The position numbers and the translations under genes are program-made. Source: Bacteroidota bacterium (GTDB lineage Bacteria > Bacteroidota > Bacteroidia > Flavobacteriales > Flavobacteriaceae). From it: a DNA stretch of 5,872 nucleotides. The stretch covers positions 1-5,872 of the forward strand of contig JADFSQ010000141.1 in NCBI GenBank assembly GCA_022560715.1, given 5' to 3'. Under the pieces are notes generated by a model that saw only the letters and a program-made list of their open reading frames with translations, ran no database searches and had not been told where the DNA came from. Of the stretch, positions 1 to 5,872 are shown in pieces; position 1 is the first letter of the stretch, and every line of letters starts with the position of its first letter.

Positions 1-28
1 GAAATCTATTTTAAAATCATAAATTTAC

Positions 29-1141
29 ATGATGTCAACCGATTTACCAACACGAAAAATTATTCATATAGATATGGATGCATTTTTTGCTTCTGTGGAA
101 CAATTGGATAATCCTGAACTTAAAGGGAAGCCTGTTGCTGTTGGCGGAAGTAGTAAACGTGGTGTTGTAAGTGCTGCGAGTTACGAAGCACGAAAATTTG
201 GAGTGCGAAGTGCAATGAGTAGTGTAGTAGCTAAATTAAATTGTCCTGAACTTGTTTTTGTACACCCAAGATTTGATCGTTATAACGAAATCTCGAAAAA
301 AATAAGAGCTATTTTTTACGATTATACCAATATGGTCGAACCACTTTCTCTCGATGAAGCTTATTTGGATGTTACTGAAAACAAAAAAGGGAATCCGAGT
401 GCGACATTAATAGCACACGACATTAGAGAACGTATTTTTAAAGAGGTTGGTTTAACAGCTTCAGCAGGAATATCTGTAAATAAATTTATTGCAAAAATTG
501 CCAGTGATTTCAACAAACCTAATGGACAAAAAACGGTCAATCCTGAAGATGTTATTCCTTTTTTAGAAGCTTTAGACATTCGGAAATTCTTTGGAATTGG
601 TAAAGTTACTGCCGAGAAAATGTATCAGCTCGGTATTTTTACTGGTAAAGATTTAAAATTAAAATCATTAGATTTTTTGTCTGATAAATTTGGTAAGTCT
701 GGCAGATACTATTATTACGTCGTTAGAGGAATCCATAATAGTGAAGTGAAATCTCATAGAATACGGAAATCTCTTGCTGCCGAGCGTACTTTTAGTGAAA
801 ATTTATCGAGTGAAATCTTTATGATGGAAAAATTAAATCATATTGCTGAAGAAGTCTCACGACGTTTAAAACATAGCCAAATTGCTGGTAAAACAATTAC
901 ACTAAAAATAAAATATAGTGACTTTACTTTACAGACACGAAGTAAAACACTTCCTTATTTTGTGAGCGATAAAATTATAATTTTAGAACAAGCAAAACTA
1001 CTATTATACCAAGAGAAACTTAAAAATTCCGTTCGTTTACTGGGTATTTCGATGTCTAATTTAAATACTGAATCAACCTACGCCAAAGCTTCGGTTGACA
1101 AAAGAAAAAGTGTAAGTGTACAATTAAAATTTGATTTTTAA
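29..1141 (+). CDS. dinB: DNA polymerase IV (Y-family translesion polymerase)
   Basis: A 370-residue protein, slightly longer than E. coli DinB (351). It is an error-prone, exonuclease-less Y-family polymerase that copies past DNA lesions. The N-terminal palm has DMDAFF at 15-20: D15 is a metal ligand and F20 is at the steric-gate position that excludes ribonucleotides. SLDEAYLD follows at 107-114, with D109 and E110 completing the acidic active site. A helix-hairpin-helix-like stretch (FFGIGKVTAEKM) lies near 188-199, and the little-finger domain covers roughly 245-350. The protein ends in QLKFDF (365-370), a good match to the beta-clamp binding motif. Just before it, residues of the form TYAKASVDK are encoded by a palindromic segment annotated separately. 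The start is the first of two adjacent ATGs (29 and 32); either could be used. Only 28 nt of upstream sequence is present, so the promoter cannot be judged. The gene converges on pyk. Confidence 0.96.
   Translation: MMSTDLPTRKIIHIDMDAFFASVEQLDNPELKGKPVAVGGSSKRGVVSAASYEARKFGVRSAMSSVVAKLNCPELVFVHPRFDRYNEISKKIRAIFYDYTNMVEPLSLDEAYLDVTENKKGNPSATLIAHDIRERIFKEVGLTASAGISVNKFIAKIASDFNKPNGQKTVNPEDVIPFLEALDIRKFFGIGKVTAEKMYQLGIFTGKDLKLKSLDFLSDKFGKSGRYYYYVVRGIHNSEVKSHRIRKSLAAERTFSENLSSEIFMMEKLNHIAEEVSRRLKHSQIAGKTITLKIKYSDFTLQTRSKTLPYFVSDKIIILEQAKLLLYQEKLKNSVRLLGISMSNLNTESTYAKASVDKRKSVSVQLKFDF
1073..1098. repeat. Palindromic in-frame segment in the dinB linker
   Basis: Outer arms TCAACC (1073-1078) and GGTTGA (1093-1098) are perfect inverted repeats. 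Inside lies CCAAAGCTTCGG (1083-1094), self-complementary around AAGCTT except for one mismatched pair. The segment is read in frame and encodes about STYAKASVD in the variable linker between the polymerase little finger and the clamp-binding tail. It resembles short palindromic elements that insert in frame into bacterial genes. I recall similar YAKAS-type peptides in unrelated flavobacterial proteins, but this cannot be confirmed from one copy. Confidence 0.45.
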
Positions 1142-1143
1142 AT

Positions 1144-1270
1144 GCGTTAGCGATTGCAACGACATCCTTTTGTTTTACAAAAGATATAGTGAAAAGCGCG
1201 ACCCTCTGAAACTTTTACTACTGCGCCAAAATAGAAAACCTACAAAGCTGAAAGTGAAAGAGGGAAACGC
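1144..1270 (+). other. Structured intergenic element between convergent dinB and pyk
   Basis: The gap between the two convergent stop codons can fold as a three-way junction. The closing helix is GCGTT (1144-1148) with AACGC (1266-1270). Hairpin A is CTTTTGT (1167-1173), loop TTT, ACAAAAG (1177-1183). Hairpin B pairs CCCTCT (1202-1207) with AGAGGG (1259-1264), has a symmetric GAA/GAA internal loop (1208-1210 and 1256-1258), then pairs ACTTT (1211-1215) with AAAGT (1251-1255), extended by a U-G and an A-U pair. A GAA/GAA loop can form sheared G-A pairs in plus-strand RNA, whereas the minus strand would have TTC/TTC; this suggests the dinB-sense RNA is the folded one. No clean U-tract follows, so it is not a textbook intrinsic terminator. 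The flanks (around GCGTTAGCGATTG and AAGCGCGACCC) resemble an intergenic element I recall from flavobacterial genomes. It could end or protect the dinB mRNA, or be a dispersed repeat. Confidence 0.45.
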
Positions 1271-1289
1271 CCAAGAAAAAAGACACTAT

Positions 1290-2735
1290 CTATGCAGGGC
1301 AACTTGTAATTTCGGTAACACGCAAAGTATTTACCATTCCTTTATCCTTAATTGGCATTGCTGCCAAACTTATAAGCATATCACCAACTTCTAAAAAGCC
1401 TTTTTCACAGGCAATTGTATTAACATCTTCAATAGTTTCGTCGGTACTTACAAACTTCCCATAGTAAAATGCTGTAACTCCCCAAAGTAAATTAAGTCGT
1501 GTAAGAATACGCTTGTTGGATGTGAATACTAAAATATGTGCGTCCGGTCGCCATGCCGAAATTTGAAATGCGGTATAACCACTATTTGTTAAGGTTGAAA
1601 TAGCTTTAGCATTAATTTCGTTTGCCATAATTGCCGCATGATAACAAATAGACTTTGTAATATAGCGATTGGTACGAATATGAGGTGGAGTTTGAGGTAC
1701 TGTTATAAGAGGTGAGTCTTCTACGCTTTTTATAATATTCGCCATTTGTGTTATAACCTCTACAGGATAACTTCCAACCGATGTTTCTGCCGATAGCATT
1801 ACAGCATCTGCTCCATCCATAACAGAATTGGCAACATCGTTAACTTCGGCACGTGTTGGTGTTAAACTTGTAATCATTGTCTCCATCATTTGTGTGGCAA
1901 TAATCACTGGGATTCTTGCTTGTTTCGCCCTTAATACCAATTGCTTTTGAATAAGAGGAACCTCTTCAGCAGGAATTTCTACTCCTAAATCGCCTCGCGC
2001 TACCATTAACCCGTCGCAATAGGCAACTATTTTATCGATATTTTCGACCGCTTCAGGTTTCTCAATTTTTGCAATTATCGGTATTTTATAATCGCTATGC
2101 TTTTTAATGAGTTCTTGTAACTGTATTAAATCTTCAGCATTACGAACAAACGATAATGCAATCCAATCTACTTTTTGTTCAATAGCAAAAATGGCGTCAT
2201 TAATATCCTTTTCGGTAAGTGCGGGTTGTGAAATATTAGTATTTGGAAGATTAACTCCTTTTCTTGATTTTAAAGGACCTCCTTGAATGACTCTGGCTAA
2301 TACTTCTTGCTTTTTATCTGTTTTTAAAACTTCGAATATCAGCTTACCATCATCTAACAGAATACGCTCACCAGGTTCTACATCGTTAGGAAAGTTATCA
2401 TAGTTCATATAAATTCTATCCTTATTGCCTTTGAACTCTTCTCCAGTTACAAAAGTAATTTCATCATCTTCATTAAGAACCACCTCATGGTCCATAACAC
2501 CTACTCTTATTTTAGGCCCTTGTAAATCTCCTAAAATGGCAGTATTAAAACCATACTCTTCATTTAGCTCTCTAATTAATTTAATCTTAGTTTTAACATC
2601 CTTATAATCTGCATGAGAAAAATTTATTCGAAACACATCAACACCTTCATCAAGCATTTCTTTTAGTATCTCTTTAGAGTTTGTTGCAGGACCTAAAGTT
2701 GCAACTATTTTAGTTTTTTTTCTTTTCTTAACCAT
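1290..2735 (-). CDS. pyk: Pyruvate kinase
   Basis: A 481-residue cytosolic enzyme that converts phosphoenolpyruvate and ADP to pyruvate and ATP, the last step of glycolysis; the length is normal for bacterial Pyk. The (beta/alpha)8 A domain begins KTKIVATLGP, with substrate and metal residues R36, N38 and S40 in FRINFSH. A B domain of roughly residues 73-170 is inserted. The family signature IIAKIEKPEAV contains the catalytic lysine K223 and metal ligand E225, followed by MVARGDLGVEIP with D249. ATQMMETM carries T281, and the NDVANSVMDGADAVMLSAET block is intact. The C-terminal domain runs from about 345 to the end. I chose the ATG at 2735 over a TTG one codon upstream, because the ATG overlaps the stop of the preceding gene as TGATG, a normal coupling arrangement. 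It is the last gene of the minus-strand cluster and ends at TAG, facing dinB. Confidence 0.97.
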   Translation of the reverse strand: MVKKRKKTKIVATLGPATNSKEILKEMLDEGVDVFRINFSHADYKDVKTKIKLIRELNEEYGFNTAILGDLQGPKIRVGVMDHEVVLNEDDEITFVTGEEFKGNKDRIYMNYDNFPNDVEPGERILLDDGKLIFEVLKTDKKQEVLARVIQGGPLKSRKGVNLPNTNISQPALTEKDINDAIFAIEQKVDWIALSFVRNAEDLIQLQELIKKHSDYKIPIIAKIEKPEAVENIDKIVAYCDGLMVARGDLGVEIPAEEVPLIQKQLVLRAKQARIPVIIATQMMETMITSLTPTRAEVNDVANSVMDGADAVMLSAETSVGSYPVEVITQMANIIKSVEDSPLITVPQTPPHIRTNRYITKSICYHAAIMANEINAKAISTLTNSGYTAFQISAWRPDAHILVFTSNKRILTRLNLLWGVTAFYYGKFVSTDETIEDVNTIACEKGFLEVGDMLISLAAMPIKDKGMVNTLRVTEITSCPA

Positions 2736-2737
2736 CA
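2733..2737 (-). promoter_or_regulatory. TGATG stop-start overlap before pyk
   Basis: On the minus strand the TGA stop of the IPExxxVDY gene and the ATG of pyk share one base. This implies a shared mRNA and probably translational coupling by ribosome reinitiation. It is also the reason for preferring this ATG over the TTG immediately upstream. Confidence 0.7.
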
Positions 2738-3217
2738 ATTAAATATTAAATTGTCTTTAGTTTTTAGCTGCGTTACATCTATACTATAAACCGCTGCAAT
2801 CTGGGGTATTTCTTGTATTTTATGTATTAAAGTTTTTTCGTTAATAAGGTTTTCATCATCATTAATTTTTAATAAATAATTAACCTTCTTATGCTCAGGT
2901 ATCAAGTTGTGTATTCTAATAATTTTGTTTTGAGATTTAAACAAAGAGCCAGTGCTTGTTAAACTGTCTTCTTCTTTTTTACAAACATTGGATACTAAAT
3001 TCCATGTAATAAGCTGATTTTTATCTTTCCATTCATAAATTGAATATGATGAAGCAACATATTTAAAATCTAAATCTTTGGATTTTCGAATTAGATTAAT
3101 ATTCAAATATTGGTTTAAAAGATAAGCTACACGATAATCTTCTAATGTACAATGAATTGCCATTAAAGAATAAGTATCATCACTAAAATCATCGATAAGA
3201 AGTTTATGCAATGCCAT
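2735..3217 (-). CDS. IPExxxVDY family protein (function unknown)
   Basis: A 160-residue protein of a small Bacteroidetes family named for an internal motif. Here the motif reads IPEHKKVNY (106-114), with Asn where the family name has Asp. Other stretches that fit my memory of the family are HKLLIDD near the N-terminus, AIHCTLEDYRVAYLLNQ (20-36), SIYEWKD (59-65) and a tail with IPQIAAVYSID and LKTKDNLIF. There is no signal peptide, no membrane segment and no recognisable catalytic motif, so it is probably cytosolic. It begins with ATG 121 nt after rnc and its stop overlaps the pyk start by one base. This tight link, which I recall as common in flavobacteria, hints at co-expression with glycolysis, but no biochemical role is known to me. 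Confidence 0.9.
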   Translation of the reverse strand: MALHKLLIDDFSDDTYSLMAIHCTLEDYRVAYLLNQYLNINLIRKSKDLDFKYVASSYSIYEWKDKNQLITWNLVSNVCKKEEDSLTSTGSLFKSQNKIIRIHNLIPEHKKVNYLLKINDDENLINEKTLIHKIQEIPQIAAVYSIDVTQLKTKDNLIFN

Positions 3218-3237
3218 AATTTATTAATTATGAGCTG

Positions 3238-3245
3238 TAAATATA
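3238..3245 (-). promoter_or_regulatory. Possible -7 promoter element for the IPExxxVDY-pyk pair
   Basis: On the minus strand this reads TATATTTA, seven of eight matches to the Bacteroidetes -7 consensus TAnnTTTG. It lies 20 nt upstream of the ATG at 3217, inside the only sizeable gap of the cluster (3218-3338). No TTG is seen at the expected -33 spacing and the region is AT-rich, so this may be chance. If real, it would let pyk be expressed independently of acpP-fabF-rnc. Confidence 0.3.
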
Positions 3246-3338
3246 GCACATTGCTACTATAATTTGATAACTGTTTAAGTATTCTTGACCTTAAATGTTA
3301 CGAAAACGTTATAGTAAAATCAAGCATAGTTGAATACA

Positions 3339-4079
3339 TTAAAAGGTTTTCGAGATTTCACTTTGAAATGCGAAAAAAGCTCTTTTAGATGCTTTTTCTT
3401 CAGCCTTCTTTTTAGAAGTAGCTCTTGCTTTTGCAATTACCTTCCCATCAATTGATAATTTAACAGAAAAATGCCTGAGAGTATCATTTCCTGTATCTTC
3501 ATAAACATGATAATCAAAAGTCTTTTTTTCTTTTTGACACCATTCTATCAATAAACTCTTGTAGCTAATTACTTTACCTTCTAATTTGATAATGTCAACA
3601 TGAGGAATAATAACTCTACTGTAAATGAATTTTTCACAATACGCATATCCTCTATCAAGAAAAATAGCACCAACCAATGCTTCAAACAAATTGCCATGAA
3701 TATTATTGCCAAAATTACTTTTAGGAATTTTACTTTCTACTAAATCTATAAGATTAAGTTCTTTACCAAGTTCGTTTAAATGCTCTCTACTCACAATTTT
3801 AGACCGCATTTTGGTTAAATAGCCTTCATCTCCCTGCGGAACTTCATTAAACAGATGTGTGGCTATTATTGAACCTACCATAGCATCTCCAACAAATTCA
3901 AGGCGTTCGTAATTTATAGGAGTGCCTTCCTTATCACGTTTATTCATAGACCTGTGCGTAAATGCCTTTTTATAAAATTCGATTTTCTTTGGCTTAAACC
4001 CAAGTATCTTTTTAATTTGAATAAAAAAATTCCCGTCATCATTATAACGGGAATTTAATATGTTGCGAAAAGATTTCAA
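3339..4079 (-). CDS. rnc: Ribonuclease III
   Basis: A 246-residue double-strand-specific endoribonuclease that processes rRNA precursors and structured mRNAs. It is about 20 residues longer than E. coli RNase III because of an N-terminal extension. The nuclease domain has the signature YERLEFVGDAM (57-67), with E58, E61 and D65 aligning to E. coli E38, E41 and D45. The second acidic cluster reads GNLFEALVGA: E133 matches essential E117, but N130 replaces D114. A double-stranded-RNA-binding domain covers about 168-240, ending in ATSKKKAEEKASKRAFFAF. The start is TTG at 4079. The same frame has a TAG at 4094-4092 and the next in-frame ATG is codon 45, inside the catalytic domain, so TTG is well supported (an ATT at 4091 is the only other candidate I see). 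It lies 7 nt after the fabF stop. Codons 8-18 contain a terminator-like hairpin, annotated separately. Confidence 0.96.
   Translation of the reverse strand: MKSFRNILNSRYNDDGNFFIQIKKILGFKPKKIEFYKKAFTHRSMNKRDKEGTPINYERLEFVGDAMVGSIIATHLFNEVPQGDEGYLTKMRSKIVSREHLNELGKELNLIDLVESKIPKSNFGNNIHGNLFEALVGAIFLDRGYAYCEKFIYSRVIIPHVDIIKLEGKVISYKSLLIEWCQKEKKTFDYHVYEDTGNDTLRHFSVKLSIDGKVIAKARATSKKKAEEKASKRAFFAFQSEISKTF
4027..4056 (-). terminator. Terminator-like hairpin inside the start of rnc
   Basis: On the minus strand AAATTCCCGT (4056-4047) pairs perfectly with ACGGGAATTT (4036-4027) across a 10-nt loop. The 3' arm runs into a 7-T stretch, TTTTTTTATT. This has the form of a Rho-independent terminator, placed 31 nt after the fabF stop and 23 nt after the rnc TTG. 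A ribosome translating rnc would melt it, so read-through could depend on rnc translation. It may lower rnc expression relative to acpP-fabF, end part of the fabF transcripts, or act as an RNase III target for autoregulation. The sequence shows the structure; the function is inferred. Confidence 0.5.
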
Positions 4080-4086
4080 TGGTGAA

Positions 4087-5337
4087 TTAATCTATTTTCT
4101 TGAATATTACACAGGCATTATGACCTCCAAATCCAAAGGTATTACTCATTGCTACTTTAACATCTCTTTTTTGAGCCTTGTTTAAAGTTAAATTTAACTC
4201 TGGATCTATGTTTTCATCAACCGTTGTATGATTGATGGTTGGTGGAATTATACCGTGTTTTATAGATAAAATTGAAGAAATAGCCTCAATTGCACCAGCA
4301 GCACCTAATAAGTGTCCAGTCATAGATTTTGTGGAATTAATATTTATGCTTTTGGCATGGCTTCCAAAAACTTCTGATATTGCTTTTAATTCTGCAACAT
4401 CTCCTAATGGTGTAGATGTTCCATGTGTGTTAATAGCATCAACATCTTCAGGTTTTAATCCTGCATTTTCTAAACAATTTTGCATTACAACTCTTACACC
4501 AATACCTTCGGGATGAGGAGCTGTCATGTGGTAAGCGTCTGAAGATAATCCACCACCAACAAGCTCTGCATATATTTTTGCACCTCTTGCTTTTGCGTGT
4601 TCATACTCTTCTAAAATAAGTGCTCCAGCACCTTCGCCAAGTACAAAACCATCTCTGGTTGCGTCAAATGGTCGGGATGCAGTTTCCGGGCTTTCATTTC
4701 GGGTAGATAGCGCATGCATAGCATTAAATCCGCCCATACCAGCAATTGTAACTGCTGCTTCACTTCCTCCTGAAACGACAATATCACAATGTCCTAAACG
4801 TATATAATTTAAGGCATCAAACATTGCATTAGCTGAAGAAGCACAAGCAGAAACCGTTGTGTAATTAGGTCCCATAAAACCATACTTTATGGAAATATTT
4901 GCAGGCGCAATATCTGCAATCATTTTAGGAATAAAGAAAGGATTGAATCTTGGCGTGCCATCACCTTGAGCAAAGTTCAAGATTTCTATTTGAAACGTTT
5001 CCAAACCTCCAATACCTGCTCCCCAAATAACACCGACTCTTAATTTATCTATTGAGTCAAGATCTAGTTTGGCATCTGCAATAGCTTCATCCGAAGCTAC
5101 CATTGCATATTGCGCAAACTTATCCATTTTACGAGCGTCTTTTCGATTTATAAAATCGGTAACTTCAAAGTTTTTTAATTCACAAGCGAATTTTGTTTTG
5201 AACTTTTCAGAATCAAAATGTGTTATAGGTCCAGCACCACTTTTACCACTAATAAGATTTTTCCAGTATTCATCTACTGTATTTCCTATTGGCGTAAGCG
5301 CACCTAACCCTGTAACTACGACTCGCTTTAATTCCAT
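4087..5337 (-). CDS. fabF: Beta-ketoacyl-ACP synthase II
   Basis: A 416-residue cytosolic condensing enzyme of type II fatty acid synthesis. It extends acyl chains by decarboxylative condensation with malonyl-ACP. The thiolase-fold Cys-His-His triad is intact: C165 in TVSACASSANAM, H305 in NTHGTSTPLGD and H342 in KSMTGHLLGAAGA, with the supporting K337. These match E. coli FabF C163, H303, H340 and K335. The N-terminus RVVVTGLGALTPIG and the C-terminus NTFGFGGHNACVIFKK are typical of KAS II and the length is normal. The ATG lies 12 nt after the acpP stop, so enzyme and carrier are made from one transcript. The gene ends 7 nt before rnc. KAS I (FabB) shares the fold, but the overall sequence and the neighbouring acpP favour FabF. 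Confidence 0.97.
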   Translation of the reverse strand: MELKRVVVTGLGALTPIGNTVDEYWKNLISGKSGAGPITHFDSEKFKTKFACELKNFEVTDFINRKDARKMDKFAQYAMVASDEAIADAKLDLDSIDKLRVGVIWGAGIGGLETFQIEILNFAQGDGTPRFNPFFIPKMIADIAPANISIKYGFMGPNYTTVSACASSANAMFDALNYIRLGHCDIVVSGGSEAAVTIAGMGGFNAMHALSTRNESPETASRPFDATRDGFVLGEGAGALILEEYEHAKARGAKIYAELVGGGLSSDAYHMTAPHPEGIGVRVVMQNCLENAGLKPEDVDAINTHGTSTPLGDVAELKAISEVFGSHAKSININSTKSMTGHLLGAAGAIEAISSILSIKHGIIPPTINHTTVDENIDPELNLTLNKAQKRDVKVAMSNTFGFGGHNACVIFKKID

Positions 5338-5349
5338 AAAAAATGTTGC

Positions 5350-5583
5350 TTATTTTGCGTCTTCGATATATGAAATCGCTTGACCTACTGTTCCAATGTT
5401 TTCAGCTTGATCGTCTGGGATTTGAATATCAAATTCTTTTTCAAATTCCATAATTAATTCTACAGTGTCTAATGAATCTGCTCCCAAATCGTTAGTGAAG
5501 CTAGCTTCGGTTACAACTTCGTTTTCATCAACGCCTAACTTATCTACGATAATAGCTTTTACTCTTGATGCAATGTCTGACAT
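5350..5583 (-). CDS. acpP: Acyl carrier protein
   Basis: A 77-residue, strongly acidic four-helix carrier protein. The [17 protein letters not shown] block holds S37, the serine that receives 4'-phosphopantetheine and then carries acyl intermediates between the enzymes of fatty acid synthesis, including FabF encoded next to it. The length and the helix II sequence are typical of primary-metabolism ACPs, not of polyketide carrier domains. It is the first gene of the minus-strand cluster, with a good promoter about 32 nt upstream and an A-rich leader without a clear Shine-Dalgarno sequence, as is usual in Bacteroidetes. Confidence 0.97.
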   Translation of the reverse strand: MSDIASRVKAIIVDKLGVDENEVVTEASFTNDLGADSLDTVELIMEFEKEFDIQIPDDQAENIGTVGQAISYIEDAK

Positions 5584-5614
5584 AATCTTTTAATTTTAAG
5601 TTTTAATTAAGGTG

Positions 5615-5622
5615 CAAAAGTA
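5615..5622 (-). promoter_or_regulatory. -7 promoter element of acpP (TACTTTTG)
   Basis: The minus strand reads TACTTTTG, an exact match to the Bacteroidetes primary-sigma -7 consensus TAnnTTTG, 31 nt upstream of the acpP ATG. Transcription would start near 5608-5610, giving a leader of about 25 nt. The expected -33 TTG is not clear; about 19-20 nt further upstream there is only a T-rich ACGTTTT. This is the best candidate for driving acpP-fabF and at least part of rnc transcription. Confidence 0.6.
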
Positions 5623-5821
5623 AAAAACTTTATTTTAAAACGTGCCTTTACCGTAAAAATGTGAGTGTATTTATGCTTTTTAAGTTGAAGTATTTCTTTT
5701 TTGCTTCTATTTGTTGAAAATTATTCTTTTTTTTGCTAAAACAATTTCAACTCTCAATTTGTAAATGAAACGAGTATGTTAAAATTTTTCTCGCCAAAGG
5801 AAAATGATTATTAGCGAATAG

Positions 5822-5839
5822 TCCCGATAATTATCGGGA
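5822..5839. repeat. Perfect 18-bp palindrome upstream of the divergent ATG
   Basis: TCCCGATAATTATCGGGA equals its own reverse complement across all 18 bases. It ends 30 nt before the ATG at 5870. No T-run follows on either strand, so it is not an intrinsic terminator. It could be a dimeric repressor operator, a 5' leader hairpin of the divergent gene, or a member of a dispersed palindromic family. I recall similar TCCCGAT...ATCGGGA sequences between genes in flavobacteria. Confidence 0.55.
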
Positions 5840-5869
5840 TGACCTTTAAAAAACAATAAAAATAAACAC

Positions 5870-5872
5870 ATG
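5870..5872 (+). CDS. Possible start codon of a divergent gene cut by the window edge
   Basis: The last three bases are ATG, preceded by A-rich sequence (AAAAAACAATAAAAATAAACAC), the kind of leader seen before Bacteroidetes start codons. No coding sequence is visible. In flavobacteria the gene divergent from acpP is often purN (phosphoribosylglycinamide formyltransferase), so that is the guess from gene order alone. Confidence 0.25.

Noticed and set aside
1270..1289. T-rich run after the pyk stop on the minus strand as an intrinsic terminator
   Set aside because: The T-run lies before the stem in the pyk reading direction, with no hairpin upstream of it, so the order is wrong for a Rho-independent terminator.
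1131..1394. Plus-strand open frame of 87 codons spanning the dinB end and pyk 3' end
   Set aside because: It overlaps both flanking genes, runs through the structured intergenic sequence, and has no recognisable protein features.
2736..2738. TTG as the pyk start, giving one extra residue
   Set aside because: The adjacent ATG overlaps the upstream stop as TGATG, which is the more usual start arrangement.
5069..5383. Plus-strand open frame of 104 codons antisense to fabF
   Set aside because: It is a shadow of a strongly conserved coding gene, with low-complexity composition and no family resemblance. The same applies to the open frames at 361-579 (-), 2425-2607 (+) and 4232-4516 (+).
5713..5751. 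GTTGAAA ... TTTCAAC inverted repeat in the acpP upstream region
   Set aside because: It is only 7 bp, AT-rich, with a 25-nt loop and T-rich surroundings; expected by chance.
5758..5787. Possible plus-strand promoter, TTTG followed after 18 nt by TAAAATTT
   Set aside because: The -7 element matches TAnnTTTG poorly and such matches are common in AT-rich DNA. It may still drive the divergent gene, but support is too thin to list.

Overview
The window looks like a piece of an AT-rich Bacteroidetes chromosome, most likely family Flavobacteriaceae. Three things point there. A copy of the lineage-restricted IPExxxVDY protein sits directly before pyruvate kinase. The gene order acpP-fabF-rnc-IPExxxVDY-pyk is one I associate with flavobacteria. 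The best promoter candidate has the Bacteroidetes -7 form TAnnTTTG, and the starts lack clear Shine-Dalgarno sequences. These are core genes; I see no insertion sequence, phage gene, CRISPR array, tRNA or rRNA.

Layout. Positions 29-1141 (+) hold a complete dinB (DNA polymerase IV). It converges on a five-gene minus-strand cluster that reads right to left: acpP (5583-5350), fabF (5337-4087), rnc (4079-3339), an IPExxxVDY-family gene (3217-2735) and pyk (2735-1290). Spacing is 12 nt between acpP and fabF and 7 nt between fabF and rnc. A 121-nt gap follows rnc, with a possible secondary promoter, and then there is a 1-nt TGATG overlap between the IPExxxVDY gene and pyk. The 148-nt gap between the convergent dinB and pyk stops holds a sequence that can fold into a branched structure. 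The 286 nt right of acpP (5584-5869) hold the acpP promoter, AT-rich sequence in which I see no gene, and a perfect 18-bp palindrome. The window ends on an ATG that may start a divergent gene, by synteny possibly purN.

How the genes fit together. AcpP carries growing acyl chains and FabF elongates them, so the front of the cluster is a fatty-acid synthesis pair. RNase III is a low-abundance RNA-processing enzyme co-oriented behind this presumably highly expressed pair. A terminator-like hairpin lies inside the first codons of rnc and could step down transcription between the two. Pyruvate kinase closes glycolysis and sits behind a small conserved protein of unknown function.

No clear new protein system is visible. 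The non-routine signals are RNA or DNA level: the hairpin in rnc, the structured dinB-pyk intergenic sequence, a palindromic in-frame insertion near the 3' end of dinB, and the palindrome upstream of the divergent ATG.
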